From NCBI GenBank assembly GCA_964491515.1, contig CAZBGQ010000015.1, forward strand, positions 1 to 38,808: a stretch of 38,808 nucleotides of DNA, read 5' to 3'. Under the pieces are notes generated by a model, which did not search any database, was not told the origin of the DNA, and saw only the letters and a program-made list of their open reading frames with translations. Shown one piece after another: positions 1 through 8,916 of this stretch. How positions within the stretch are numbered: position 1 is the stretch's first letter; each line of letters starts with the position of its first letter. The position numbers were made by a program, and so were the translations under genes. This DNA is from CAZBGQ01 sp964491515 (lineage in GTDB: Bacteria; Patescibacteriota; Gracilibacteria; UBA1369; UBA12473).

Positions 1-49
1 TTTCGAGCCTTCCAGTCACCTATGGCCGATTTTAACCTGCAAAAAACGT

Positions 50-126
50 TGGAGCAGGTGGCGGGAATCGAACCCGCGTCAATAGCTTGGAAGGCTATGG
101 TAATGAGCCATTATACGACACCTGCT
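50..126 (-). tRNA. tRNA-Gly (anticodon TCC)
   Basis: Read on the minus strand this folds as a full cloverleaf. The 7-bp acceptor stem AGCAGGT/ACCTGCT closes perfectly, the anticodon stem ATAGC/GCTAT encloses the loop CTTCCAA with anticodon TCC (reads GGA/GGG glycine codons), and the T-arm carries GGTTCGATTCC. CCA is encoded at 50-52. The first 49 bases of the window beyond it show nothing recognisable. Confidence 0.95.
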
Positions 127-346
127 TATTTAGCTTGCTAAGAAATTATAATGGCAAATCGCTCAAATACAACCTCAATTGAAAAAATAGAATCAAAATT
201 TGGCGGAGTACTACAAGGTCCAATGGGATCGGAACTATTTTGTGGAACCACGCCGGAAACCACGCACGTGATTCGGTCAAGTTGGGATGCCTTTAATGCA
301 TGCCAACAATCCGGTACTATGGCCGCGGCCCTTTAACCCACAACCC

Positions 347-1162
347 ATGCAACAATATCTCAGTCTTATCCGAGAAATTCTCGAAAATGGAGAGGAGAAA
401 TCGGACCGTACCGGCACCGGCACCATCTCTATTTTTGGGATGCAAAGAAAATACGATTTACGAAAAGGTTTTCCACTCCTTACGACTAAGAAAGTTCTTT
501 TCAGTGCAGTTGTGCGTGAGTTGCTATGGTTTTTGAAGGGCTCTACAAATATCAATGACAACCTCACTCAACACACTCCGATTTGGAATGCGTGGGCGGC
601 TGAAGATGGAGACTTAGGACCTGTTTATGGGTACCAATGGCGCAAGTGGGATCAGTTCAAGTGGAACGAGGCTCATGGTCAATTTGAGAGATATCACGTG
701 GATCAAATCCAGCAGGCCATCGACATGATTAAGAACAATCCCGATTCACGCCGGATCATTGTGAATGCCTGGAATGTGGGCGATGTGCCACGCATGGCCT
801 TGCCACCATGTCACTTATTATTCCAATTTTATGTGATCAATGGACGACTTGATTGTCAGTTGTATCAGCGCAGCGCGGATGTCGCATTGGGCGTTCCTTT
901 CAACATTGCCAGTTATGCTGTACTCATGATGATGATGGCAAAGGAATGCAAGCTTGAACCTGGAATTTTTACACACACAATGGGAGACGCTCATATTTAC
1001 TTGAATCACATCGAAGGATTGAAAGTTCAGCTTCAGCGCGAACCTAAGGCGCACCCTGTTTTGAAAATAGCCGATAAATCCTTTTGGGATTTGGAATTTG
1101 AAGATTTCGCGTTAGAAAGTTACGTTCACGATCCGTTTATAAAATTTAAAGTTGCTGTGTAA
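347..1162 (+). CDS. thyA: Thymidylate synthase
   Basis: Converts dUMP to dTMP with methylene-tetrahydrofolate in the cytoplasm, producing dihydrofolate. The 271-residue product has the RTGTGT phosphate-binding loop near residues 21-26, the catalytic Cys in PPCHLLFQ (about C155), and the RSADVALGVPFN segment. An upstream in-frame ATG at 287 would add 20 residues, but the ATG at 347 gives MQQYLSLI, which lines up with the normal family N-terminus (MKQYLEL in E. coli, from memory), so it is chosen. No clear Shine-Dalgarno is visible. The stop overlaps the folA start by one base (TAATG), so the enzyme and the recycler of its dihydrofolate product are cotranslated. Confidence 0.96.
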   Translation: MQQYLSLIREILENGEEKSDRTGTGTISIFGMQRKYDLRKGFPLLTTKKVLFSAVVRELLWFLKGSTNINDNLTQHTPIWNAWAAEDGDLGPVYGYQWRKWDQFKWNEAHGQFERYHVDQIQQAIDMIKNNPDSRRIIVNAWNVGDVPRMALPPCHLLFQFYVINGRLDCQLYQRSADVALGVPFNIASYAVLMMMMAKECKLEPGIFTHTMGDAHIYLNHIEGLKVQLQREPKAHPVLKIADKSFWDLEFEDFALESYVHDPFIKFKVAV

Positions 1163-1665
1163 TGAGTTTTTCAATCATCGTTGCTGTGGATGAAAAAAAC
1201 GGAATGGGGAAAGACGGAAAACTTCCTTGGCACATCCCTTCTGAACTTCAGTATTTTGCGAAAAAGACTAAGCGAAATGTAGTGATTATGGGGCGAAAAA
1301 GCTGGGCTTCTATCCCTCCCAAGTACCGGCCATTACCGGATAGGCTGAATATTGTACTCACACGAAATGATGGATACGAACTTCCTGATGACGTGTTACG
1401 TGCATCGTCACTTGATGAGGCGCTTACCTTGGCAGAACCATCTGGAGACCGTGAAATTTTTGTAATTGGTGGGGCTGGCGTATTCAAGGAAGCCCTTTCT
1501 CATCCGGATTGTGACACGCTTTACGTCACAGAACTTCTTAAAACCTTTGAGTGCGATACCTTTTTGCCTGCCATTGATGAATCTCAGTTTGAACGCGTTT
1601 ATCAGTCGGACACTCATGAAGATGTTGGCATCGAATTCCGGTTTGTTAGGTACGATCGAATCTGA
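1162..1665 (+). CDS. folA: Dihydrofolate reductase
   Basis: Reduces dihydrofolate to tetrahydrofolate with NADPH, recycling the cofactor oxidised by thymidylate synthase. The 167-residue length is normal. Visible family signatures are the N-terminal IIVAVDEKNGMGKDGKLPWH segment with the substrate-loop Trp, VIMGRKSWASIP for NADPH binding, and IFVIGGAGVFKEAL in the C-terminal half. It overlaps thyA by one base and precedes the LCP gene by 16 bp, so the three probably form one operon. It ends in TGA, one of the genes showing that TGA is a genuine stop in this genome. Confidence 0.96.
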   Translation: MSFSIIVAVDEKNGMGKDGKLPWHIPSELQYFAKKTKRNVVIMGRKSWASIPPKYRPLPDRLNIVLTRNDGYELPDDVLRASSLDEALTLAEPSGDREIFVIGGAGVFKEALSHPDCDTLYVTELLKTFECDTFLPAIDESQFERVYQSDTHEDVGIEFRFVRYDRI

Positions 1666-1681
1666 TATTCTCAATGCTGCT

Positions 1682-3493
1682 ATGAGTACAATCCCTCCTA
1701 AATCATTTCAAATTCAGCGCTGGCTTCTTCCGGTCCTCATTGTATTGGCGGTGATTGTTGGATTGCAGTTTTGGATGAACGCACGTCTCAGCCATAGTAT
1801 GGCGCTCATTGCTGATAATAATGCTCAAATGATTGACGACGTGGGGCAGGCTAATCAATTGGTAAGTCAATTTGGAGGTGACCTCAACGAGGTACGGCGA
1901 CTACTTTTAATGCCAACTAAGGAGTATCAATTTGAATCATTTACGAGCACAGAAGAGTCAGGAGATGTCATCGAAGCAGATCCAATTGTTACATTGTTCG
2001 AAGCGATCGAAAAATTGGGAGCGGAGGAATCATACAAACAACGTTACACAAAAAATAAAGACAATCTAGATATCTATCTCAACCAAGAAGAAACACTCAC
2101 ATACTTAAAAAATAAGGGATTTTATCTGCGTAACGGACTTCAGCATGAGGTCATCACTGAGCAGGGAGAAACACGCATCACGATTGACTACAATGATCTG
2201 GGGAATTTACGTATAACCCCATTGGGTGGAGGTGTTATTGAGTTTAACGAGCCAGATAGTTTCGAGAAATTCAAAGAAACTTTCAGGGCCGTTGTTGAAA
2301 GAATTCCGGCCTCCGAGAAAACCTCGGAAACAATAGAAGAGACTACACTTAATATTTTCAAAGAAAAAGTCGACCAATTACGTGCTAGCATTGAGGCTCT
2401 TAAAGAGGATGAAGGGTTTCAGTCCACACTGCGAAACGCTCACTTACAGTTCAGTTTTGAGGCGCGCGAGACAGATCAAATCATTGAGTACGACATAATG
2501 AACCCCGAGGGAAAGCCTATAAGGATTCTCTACATCAACAAAGCTACTGGCGAGCTAATGATGAGAGACCCGGGCGAAGATGTCGGGTCTCTTTTAAATA
2601 ATGCGGCCATTACTGATTCGGAAATGCTTGTGCTTCCTTCGATTCTAACGTTTGATTCCCGTGATGAAAAAAAGGAGAAAGACTTCAATATTTTGGTGGC
2701 CGGTAAACATGATTGGAATGTGGACACTATCATGCTGGCGAATGTGGACACACGGAATGAAAAGGTCACGCTGCTGAGTATTCCACGGGACCTTTATTAC
2801 AATGGACGCAAGATAAATAGTATTTATGCTGATTATGGAATGGCAGAAATGGCTCGGCAACTGTCCGACATTACCGGCCAACGCATTGATCAGTATATTT
2901 TAGTGGACATGTATGTGTTCAGCGATTTGATTGATTTAGTCGGGGGAGTCACGATCAATCTCGAGGAAGATCTGGTTGATCCCACATATAAGGTGGTTGA
3001 AAATGGAAAGAAAGGAACGCTGTTTTACCCGGCGGGAGAGCACCATATTGATGGAACAGAAGCACTTAGAATTTCTCGGTCACGGTATAGCACTTCAGAC
3101 TATTCAAGAGCGAAACGCCAACAAATAATCCTTGATGGACTTCTCCATAAAGCACGAGAGCTAGGCTTTGGAGACGCTCCTACTGCACTCAAGTTGATCA
3201 AAAAAGTTATACAGAAAACGGACACAAATATTGAGATCAAGGAAGCAGCCGAATATTTCTTCCGATATCAAGATTACGAGCTGAATCGCGGATCAGTCTT
3301 GAGCTCAGGAAACGTACTCGACTCAGTTCCTATTCCGTTGGACAACATCGAAACCTCACTCAAAGTTAATGTCTGTAATACCGTTGGGGATGAGGAAGTA
3401 TGCGAAATAAAAAGTGCGATCTACACGCTTCAGCCACGTGAGGGAAATTGGGATTATATTAAGTGGTACATTCAGGAATTGCTGCGGGGATAG
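1682..3493 (+). CDS. LytR-CpsA-Psr (LCP) family membrane protein
   Basis: LCP proteins transfer undecaprenyl-linked glycopolymers to peptidoglycan or related acceptors outside the membrane. The 603-residue product starts at ATG 1682 just after folA. It has one N-terminal membrane segment (WLLPVLIVLAVIVGLQFW, about residues 16-33), a long 300-residue extracytoplasmic region that I do not recognise, then the LCP domain from about residue 333: DTIMLANVD, LLSIPRDLYY, LVGGVTINL, and the ISRSRYSTSDYSRAKRQQ arginine/aspartate motif that binds the lipid pyrophosphate. Longer in-frame starts lie inside folA and are unlikely. Sitting behind thyA-folA, it is probably cotranscribed without a shared pathway. 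Family is sure; the polymer substrate cannot be told from sequence. Confidence 0.88.
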   Translation: MSTIPPKSFQIQRWLLPVLIVLAVIVGLQFWMNARLSHSMALIADNNAQMIDDVGQANQLVSQFGGDLNEVRRLLLMPTKEYQFESFTSTEESGDVIEADPIVTLFEAIEKLGAEESYKQRYTKNKDNLDIYLNQEETLTYLKNKGFYLRNGLQHEVITEQGETRITIDYNDLGNLRITPLGGGVIEFNEPDSFEKFKETFRAVVERIPASEKTSETIEETTLNIFKEKVDQLRASIEALKEDEGFQSTLRNAHLQFSFEARETDQIIEYDIMNPEGKPIRILYINKATGELMMRDPGEDVGSLLNNAAITDSEMLVLPSILTFDSRDEKKEKDFNILVAGKHDWNVDTIMLANVDTRNEKVTLLSIPRDLYYNGRKINSIYADYGMAEMARQLSDITGQRIDQYILVDMYVFSDLIDLVGGVTINLEEDLVDPTYKVVENGKKGTLFYPAGEHHIDGTEALRISRSRYSTSDYSRAKRQQIILDGLLHKARELGFGDAPTALKLIKKVIQKTDTNIEIKEAAEYFFRYQDYELNRGSVLSSGNVLDSVPIPLDNIETSLKVNVCNTVGDEEVCEIKSAIYTLQPREGNWDYIKWYIQELLRG

Positions 3494-3648
3494 TGTATCC
3501 CCAGTTCTTTTAGTAAGAAAATGGGTGGCCGAGTTTTACACAGTGCAATGCATTTGACATGAGCCTGGAATCGAACCTGGAAATATGGCATAAAAAAATC
3601 ATTACTGCACACTAGAAAAAACATGCCCACGAAATCCCTGATTTCCGC

Positions 3649-3654
3649 TATGAT
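3649..3654 (+). promoter_or_regulatory. Candidate -10 box for rnhA (leaderless geometry)
   Basis: TATGAT ends 7 nt before the chosen rnhA ATG at 3662, placing transcription start at or next to the start codon. No convincing -35 is seen. The same spacing recurs before the genes at 4698, 9870 and 16054. Confidence 0.4.
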
Positions 3655-3661
3655 AGTCACC

Positions 3662-4285
3662 ATGAAACCACTCATCATTTACACCGACGGAAGTTGCATT
3701 GGAAATCCTGGCCCAGGGGGGTGGGGGGCGGTCATTCAGCACAATAAAGAAGAAGTTGAACTATCCGGTCCAGACAATCCCACCACGAATAATCGGATGG
3801 AAATGATGGCCATTGTACGCGCACTTCAGTGGGTCAAAGAAAATAAGCTCATCAAGCATCCCGTCGAGGTTTATTCTGATTCGAGGCTCATAATCAAATC
3901 CCTCAATGAAGGATGGAAGCGCAAAGCCAATCTAGATATCTGGACTGAACTGGACGAAGCACGAGAAGGACTCACAATTCAATGGTTTTGGGTGAAAGGG
4001 CACGCAGGAAATCGTTTGAACGAACGATGCGATCGATTGGCGGTGGCTCAATCTGAAAAGGCAAAAGAAACATCAACCCCATCAACATCGACCTTTGCTC
4101 AGATTGAGCATTCGGAAGGAGAATACGCATGCAATCGATGCCACACAGTGTCGGACGGGGAGTTGAGCTACATGAAAAAATCCAGGCTAATCCGAGTGGA
4201 CTGTTCCAATTGCGGGAAATACATAAAATTTGCTACAAAAAATCCAGCTAATCTTAAACGAGCCAAGGAAAATCCTCGACCTTAG
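3662..4285 (+). CDS. rnhA: Ribonuclease HI with C-terminal zinc-ribbon-like extension
   Basis: Cleaves the RNA strand of RNA-DNA hybrids (primer and R-loop removal). The catalytic quartet is visible: D9 in IYTDGSC, E47 in NNRMEMMA, D73 in YSDSRLI, D124 in ERCDRLA, with the HAGN loop near 114-117. The catalytic domain ends near residue 135. The remaining 70 residues are unusual: a Ser/Thr/Pro linker, then C157-x2-C160 and C181-x2-C184, which looks like a small zinc ribbon that could add nucleic-acid binding. ATG 3662 is preferred over the upstream in-frame ATGs at 3623 and 3650 because MKPLIIYTDGS fits the family start and a -10 box lies just before it. Its stop overlaps the trxA stop tail-to-tail by 4 bp. 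Confidence 0.93.
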   Translation: MKPLIIYTDGSCIGNPGPGGWGAVIQHNKEEVELSGPDNPTTNNRMEMMAIVRALQWVKENKLIKHPVEVYSDSRLIIKSLNEGWKRKANLDIWTELDEAREGLTIQWFWVKGHAGNRLNERCDRLAVAQSEKAKETSTPSTSTFAQIEHSEGEYACNRCHTVSDGELSYMKKSRLIRVDCSNCGKYIKFATKNPANLKRAKENPRP

Positions 4286-4602
4286 AGCATTGCGTCTAAT
4301 TTTTCTTTCAATGCCTCTTTAGACATGAATCCGGTGGCTTTATCGACCATCTCTCCGCCTTTCATAAATACAAGAGTAGGAATGCTCATCACCTGGAACT
4401 TAGCGGCGGTGGCATTGCTAGCATCCACATCTACTTTTCCAATCTTTACTTTGCCTTCGTATTCGACAGCAAGTTCTTCGACGATGGGGGCAAGCTGTTT
4501 ACATGGACCACACCACTCGGCAAAAAAGTCCACAAGGACAGGGATATCAGAGTTGGTTACTTCTGCGTCGAAATTATCGTCAGTAAAATGTTGGGTCGCC
4601 AT
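4282..4602 (-). CDS. trxA: Thioredoxin
   Basis: Small cytoplasmic dithiol-disulfide reductant. The 106-residue product is standard length and carries the redox motif WCGPC (C31, C34), the FFAEW lead-in, the cis-proline segment SIPTLVFMKGG, and a final Lys-rich helix. The reading frame extends 55 codons further upstream, but MATQHFTDDNF at 4602 matches the family start. Upstream on the minus strand a TATACT -10-like box lies about 40 nt before the ATG. Convergent with rnhA, overlapping by 4 bp, and divergent from the amidase gene. Confidence 0.95.
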   Translation of the reverse strand: MATQHFTDDNFDAEVTNSDIPVLVDFFAEWCGPCKQLAPIVEELAVEYEGKVKIGKVDVDASNATAAKFQVMSIPTLVFMKGGEMVDKATGFMSKEALKEKLDAML

Positions 4603-4682
4603 AGTGAATAGTTTTAATGAATACAGCTCCCACAGTATAGCGAAATTGGACGAAAACGGTACGTGATTTTTGACACAAAATA

Positions 4683-4691
4683 TGCTATAAT
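4683..4691 (+). promoter_or_regulatory. Extended -10 promoter of the amidase/SpoIID gene
   Basis: TGC followed by TATAAT is a textbook extended -10 element. Its last base is 6 nt before the ATG at 4698, so the predicted start of transcription coincides with the start codon. AGGAG directly abuts the ATG with no spacer, too close to act as a normal Shine-Dalgarno. Confidence 0.6.
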
Positions 4692-4697
4692 TAGGAG

Positions 4698-7600
4698 ATG
4701 AAACGTTTTTTCTGCAAAGCTTTGGTTTTTGTTCTCCTTCTCGGTCTTGTCGGGCCGTTGGAGGCAATGATGATTCCGGAAGCTCCCCAAGCTGAATTTG
4801 AGGATGGAGGCATTCGTGCCAACACTCTCAGTGTAGGGCAGGATTTTCAGTTAACTCCGCTGGCCAGTGCTAGTATGAACCCGGTAGGAGTGGCCTACGA
4901 GCCAACAAGTACTTTTCTGTCTGAAGTGATGGAAGCTGATTTTGGATTTGATGCGGTAGGCGTTGAATGGCGAGGATCCAATCCTGAGGGAACAGATTTA
5001 AACATGGAAATTAGATTTAGAACCACCAATAATGAGTGGACTGATTGGCAGCAGGTTGACTCTGATATTGATGGGGAGGGGGGCGATCAGCTCATTCCCA
5101 CCACTCGCTCTGATGCACTTCAGTACAAAATTCGGATGGCTAGCAATGATGGGAAACACACACCTCGCATTCGAAATTTAGAATTTCACTACATTGATGC
5201 ATCCTCAGAAACTTCTTCAAATAAAAAGGGAATCTCTAAGATTGAAAAAGAGATGACCCCAGCCGTGCTTCAAAAATCACTCTTCGGTACGCAATCACCA
5301 CAGGTGATTCCTCGGAGTCAGTGGGGAGCTGATGAAGAATTTGGGCTCAATCGTTATTTTGGAGTAAAGGATTCAGAACCCAATGATGAGATCGTGGAAG
5401 ATCAGGATCTGCAAGACAATGAGGAAAAAAATGGAGAGAAAAGCATGAGAGAACTTTATCCTGAAGAATTCGAGCTGACAAAAACCATAAAGAAAAATGA
5501 GGAAGGCGAATCCCTCTATTGGCCTCAAGAATATGCGAAAAATACTGAAAAAATCATTGTGCATCACACGGCCAGTACTAAGAATTTGAACAATCCGGAG
5601 GCAGCCATTCGTGCCATTTACTACTACCACTCTGTACGACGCGGATGGGGAGATATTGGCTACAACTATATAATTGATACGGCAGGAAATATTTACGAAG
5701 GACGTGCCGGAGGAGAAGGTGTCGTGGCCGGTCATGCACAGGGATACAACACAGGGTCGCTGGGCATCGCGGTCTTGGGAAACTATGAAAATGATCAAGT
5801 AGCTTTTCCTGTTCTTAACGCCTTGGCCACATTGATTCAAGAAAAATCTGATCTTTATAACATTCGGGCGGATGGATTTAGCCGATTTAGAGGAGAGGTG
5901 AGTGCTAACGTTATGGGTCATAGAGATGCGGGACATACATTGTGCCCAGGTGAAAACTTATACGCAGCGTTGCCGGCATTAAGAACCTTGGTAGGAAACA
6001 ACCGGCTTGGGATGGAGGACCGATTGGGAACTCAAATGACAAACAAGGACTATGAGTTTGTGAGTACGTCTAATTATGGGGCGGTGCTTCTGGATCCAGA
6101 GGCCACTTCGAAAATTACCCTTAAAGTTAAAAACATCGGCACTAAAACATGGAACAATAAAACCTACCTAGTTGCTGATCAAAACGAGAACGCTGAGCGA
6201 ATGGTCCATTTAACAAGAGAGGCAGGCAATCCTGTGAGTCTCGGAAGAATGGAAGAAAAGAGTGTGGCGCCAGGAAAGACTGCAACATTCAAAGTATCAG
6301 TTGAGGCAAAATTGAGGGGCGGCTTTGAGAATTACCGGATCACCCCGATTTTTAATGGAACCAAGAAAACGCGCCATTATCTTGATTTGCCTATCTATGT
6401 CGCCGCCCCGACCCTTTCTTACGAGCTTGTAACTCTCAACATTCAGCCCACACGAATTAAGGCGGGACAAGAAGTCACCGGCACATTAAAGCTACGAAAC
6501 ACTGGAAACATTGCCTGGCACCGAACGGGTGAGTATCCAATGGAAATCCAGAGTAGCTCCGGCGCGCGCTTCGCCTCACTAAAAGAATCAAGCGTGGCCC
6601 CAGGCGCGACCGGAACCTTCCAACTAAAATGGAGGCCAAGCGGAGCGGGGGCGGTCAAAGCCCGATTGATTCCGACCTTAAAAAACCTCGACAAACTCAA
6701 GGGCGCCTCTATTTCTGCGAGCCTGACAATCTACGATCAGACCGTGGGAGCAAAGCTTGTTAGCATGAGCTCGGGCGTCACATTCAAACCTGGAGAACGC
6801 AAGGCTCTGACTCTTGAACTCAAAAACACAGGAGGAGCAACATGGGATAAGAATGGACGGAATGGTCTCAATATTGGAAAAACAAATCACCCTAGTATTA
6901 AGGTAACTAAACCAATTTTAACCGTGCCGCGCCTCTCCGCCGGCAAGACTGGAAAGGTTCGTTTCAGCGTAAAAGCCCCTGAGAAACCGGGTGATTACAC
7001 CATTTATTTTAGGCCTCGGCTCGGAGCAAAAAACCTCATGCAGGATCCAATCAAATTCGAATTTTCAGTTAGTGGAACGGCATCGCCTGTGGTGGCAACT
7101 CCAGCAGCTACCAGCTCAGCCCCCACGTCCGTTCGTGTCCCCATCAGCACTCCCGTTTATACCTCCACCATCGCAAGCGAACTCGACCAAGAATTTATTC
7201 GTATCAAACTTGGGTTTGACGCCGCTCAATTCGGGAATCCAGAAATAACGGCCAACGGTGCATTTAAGGTCCTAGTTGATGGTGACCCATTCTTGACGCT
7301 GAGCGCTGGAGATGAGGTAGAAGTACGTCGCACCAATGATCGATATCAAATTTTGCACGATGCCCGCGCCTGGGTGGTCAATGAATTTCCACAATTCGTG
7401 CCAGTCAACGATAGCACTATCATGAAAATTAATAATTATGAGCATCGTCCTGCCTGGAATCCTTCACTCAATGATAATCGTTTCCGAGGAAATCTTGAAG
7501 TTCAGGAGGTGAATGGAAACCTAACCATCATCAATGAACTCACGATGGACTCTTATTTGCGTGGCATTGGAGAAGTAGAAAATGGAGCCCCAACCGAAAA

Positions 7601-8051
7601 GATTAGAACAATGATGATTTTAGCTCGCACTTACGCGCGCTACTACCTCACAGAAGATGAAAAATTCCCTGGACTTCCCTATGATCTCAGCGACAACCCC
7701 GACGAATCACAGAAATACCTTGGTTATGGATTCGAGGAGCGCGCGCCCAACATCGCCCGCGCAGTCCGTGATACACGCGGAAAAGTGGTGACCTATCAAG
7801 GCAATCTCGTTAAAACTCCCTATTTTAGTCGGTCAGATGGCATTACCACCAAGAGTGCCCAAGAGGTTTGGGGCTGGACACACACGCCATACCTAATTTC
7901 GGTAGCAGACCCACTTTGCGAATCCACTCGATTCAGTGGACACGGTGTTGGACTATCCGGGTGTGGAGCCACTGCGGCCGCTCAAGCCGGGAAATCTTAT
8001 GAGCAGATCATCAAGTATTACTACACAGGGGTCGAGATAGCAGTGAAATAG
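4698..8051 (+). CDS. Secreted PGRP-type amidase fused to SpoIID/LytB domain
   Basis: A 1117-residue secreted cell-wall enzyme. Residues 1-23 form a signal peptide. Residues 280-430 are a peptidoglycan-recognition/amidase_2 domain with zinc ligands expected at H289 or H290, H408 and C416 (VHHTAS; GHRDAGHTLCPG), predicted to cut N-acetylmuramoyl-L-alanine bonds. Three repeats of about 100 residues follow (about 452-565, 572-680, 684-793), each with an NxGxxxW motif (KNIGTKTW, RNTGNIAW, KNTGGATW), resembling NBR1-type Ig-like domains. After a Pro/Thr/Ser linker, residues 900-1117 are a SpoIID/LytB domain: YLRGIGEVE with candidate catalytic E961, YFSRSDGITTKSAQEVW, paired C1074/C1089 and GHGVGLSG. 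SpoIID is a lytic transglycosylase acting on glycan stripped of peptides, so the fusion joins sequential reactions. Domain calls are firm; in vivo role is inferred. Confidence 0.9.
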   Translation: MKRFFCKALVFVLLLGLVGPLEAMMIPEAPQAEFEDGGIRANTLSVGQDFQLTPLASASMNPVGVAYEPTSTFLSEVMEADFGFDAVGVEWRGSNPEGTDLNMEIRFRTTNNEWTDWQQVDSDIDGEGGDQLIPTTRSDALQYKIRMASNDGKHTPRIRNLEFHYIDASSETSSNKKGISKIEKEMTPAVLQKSLFGTQSPQVIPRSQWGADEEFGLNRYFGVKDSEPNDEIVEDQDLQDNEEKNGEKSMRELYPEEFELTKTIKKNEEGESLYWPQEYAKNTEKIIVHHTASTKNLNNPEAAIRAIYYYHSVRRGWGDIGYNYIIDTAGNIYEGRAGGEGVVAGHAQGYNTGSLGIAVLGNYENDQVAFPVLNALATLIQEKSDLYNIRADGFSRFRGEVSANVMGHRDAGHTLCPGENLYAALPALRTLVGNNRLGMEDRLGTQMTNKDYEFVSTSNYGAVLLDPEATSKITLKVKNIGTKTWNNKTYLVADQNENAERMVHLTREAGNPVSLGRMEEKSVAPGKTATFKVSVEAKLRGGFENYRITPIFNGTKKTRHYLDLPIYVAAPTLSYELVTLNIQPTRIKAGQEVTGTLKLRNTGNIAWHRTGEYPMEIQSSSGARFASLKESSVAPGATGTFQLKWRPSGAGAVKARLIPTLKNLDKLKGASISASLTIYDQTVGAKLVSMSSGVTFKPGERKALTLELKNTGGATWDKNGRNGLNIGKTNHPSIKVTKPILTVPRLSAGKTGKVRFSVKAPEKPGDYTIYFRPRLGAKNLMQDPIKFEFSVSGTASPVVATPAATSSAPTSVRVPISTPVYTSTIASELDQEFIRIKLGFDAAQFGNPEITANGAFKVLVDGDPFLTLSAGDEVEVRRTNDRYQILHDARAWVVNEFPQFVPVNDSTIMKINNYEHRPAWNPSLNDNRFRGNLEVQEVNGNLTIINELTMDSYLRGIGEVENGAPTEKIRTMMILARTYARYYLTEDEKFPGLPYDLSDNPDESQKYLGYGFEERAPNIARAVRDTRGKVVTYQGNLVKTPYFSRSDGITTKSAQEVWGWTHTPYLISVADPLCESTRFSGHGVGLSGCGATAAAQAGKSYEQIIKYYYTGVEIAVK

Positions 8052-8087
8052 ATTGATCCTTTCCTCCCATTCCAGTAAGTTTTGAGC

Positions 8088-8666
8088 ATGCTCATTCTTG
8101 CCATCAACACCGCGTCCCAAGAAAGTGCGCTCGCACTACTTCAGGATGAGAAAATCCTTGGAGAAACAAGTTGGAACTCTCAAGCGAACGAATCAACCAA
8201 AGTCCTTCCTGGTTTGCAGAAACTTCTCAAGGATGCCGAGAAAAAATGGGAAGATCTCACACATATTTTTGTAGTTGAAGGCCCGGGAGCCTACACAAGT
8301 TTGCGTGTGGGAATTACGATTGCCAATTCACTTGCCTGGTCACTCAAAATTCCAATGCTCGCAACAGATGTATTTACGTTATGGACGCATCGTTTAGAAA
8401 TCAATGACCGTTCAGAGCCACATCTCATTGCCATTGCCGCCGGCAGAGAGCTTTTCCAGATAGAGGGAGACACCACTCGCTACACGATCGAGCAATTACA
8501 AGAGCGAGAAGTTCCTTTATATGGAGAGCTTCCAGCAAGTTACGCACTCCCTTATACATTTGGGGAGGCGGTACTTGAAATTCTTCCAAATGCAAAAAAA
8601 GCCGATCACATAGACCCTCTTTACGTGAGACCTCCTGACATCAGCGTTCCAAAGGGTGAAGTTTAA
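8088..8666 (+). CDS. tsaB: tRNA threonylcarbamoyladenosine biosynthesis protein TsaB
   Basis: TsaB is the dimerisation partner and scaffold of TsaD in making t6A at position 37 of ANN-decoding tRNAs. The 192-residue product begins MLILAINTASQESALAL, the ASKHA-fold phosphate-1 region, and contains VEGPGAYTSLRVGITIANSLAW, the most recognisable TsaB segment. An in-frame TTG at 8082 would add only two residues; ATG 8088 is preferred. Length is slightly shorter than the E. coli protein, as is common outside proteobacteria. No tsaD or tsaE lies in the window. Its 3' end overlaps a possible minus-strand frame by 26 bp. Confidence 0.92.
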   Translation: MLILAINTASQESALALLQDEKILGETSWNSQANESTKVLPGLQKLLKDAEKKWEDLTHIFVVEGPGAYTSLRVGITIANSLAWSLKIPMLATDVFTLWTHRLEINDRSEPHLIAIAAGRELFQIEGDTTRYTIEQLQEREVPLYGELPASYALPYTFGEAVLEILPNAKKADHIDPLYVRPPDISVPKGEV

Positions 8667-8916
8667 ATTTAATCGGGCGAGGACGAGTGGTCCGTACCGT
8701 TAATGGTGGACCCTCAAAGGGAATGATGGTCATTTCAGCCACAATTTGGAATCCAAGTACGCGGATACTCATATCAACTCGTTTGAGATCTTTTTCTGTG
8801 GGGAAGCGTCCAAGGCGTGATTCCAGGAGTAGCAATGCTTGAGAAAGTATTTTTGCATAAAGCCTTGACAAAATCAAGCAATTTGGTAAGATGTATTGCC
8901 TCGCTGCGTTATTCAA
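8641..8916 (-). CDS. Possible small hypothetical protein
   Basis: I do not recognise this frame. It gives 91 residues from a TTG at 8916, or 43 from the first internal ATG at 8772. The C-terminal part is basic (TVRTTRPRPIKFKLHPLER). It overlaps the tsaB 3' end by 26 bp, a tail-to-tail arrangement seen elsewhere in this window (33666-33688, 37350-37378), which is mild support. Against it, a good plus-strand promoter runs across its 5' part and no start codon stands out. Confidence 0.3.
   Translation of the reverse strand: MNNAARQYILPNCLILSRLYAKILSQALLLLESRLGRFPTEKDLKRVDMSIRVLGFQIVAEMTIIPFEGPPLTVRTTRPRPIKFKLHPLER
8865..8892 (+). promoter_or_regulatory. Strong sigma70-type promoter
   Basis: TTGACA (8865-8870), a 16-bp spacer, then TAAGAT (8887-8892), pointing to transcription from about 8899. 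The next plus-strand gene starts only at 9171, after a strong hairpin at 8928-8976. Confidence 0.6.

Noticed and set aside
151..336. 61-codon frame between tRNA-Gly(TCC) and thyA
   Set aside because: No ribosome-binding site, no recognisable domain, and the apparent TATAAT overlaps its ATG. Could be a leader remnant; not supported as a gene.
3564..3580. tRNA T-arm-like sequence on the minus strand (CCAGG-TTCGATT-CCAGG) in the 168-bp gap between the LCP gene and rnhA
   Set aside because: The T-stem has a central A-A mismatch, no matching acceptor 5' strand or anticodon arm is found in 3500-3640, and there is no CCA. At most a decayed tRNA fragment.
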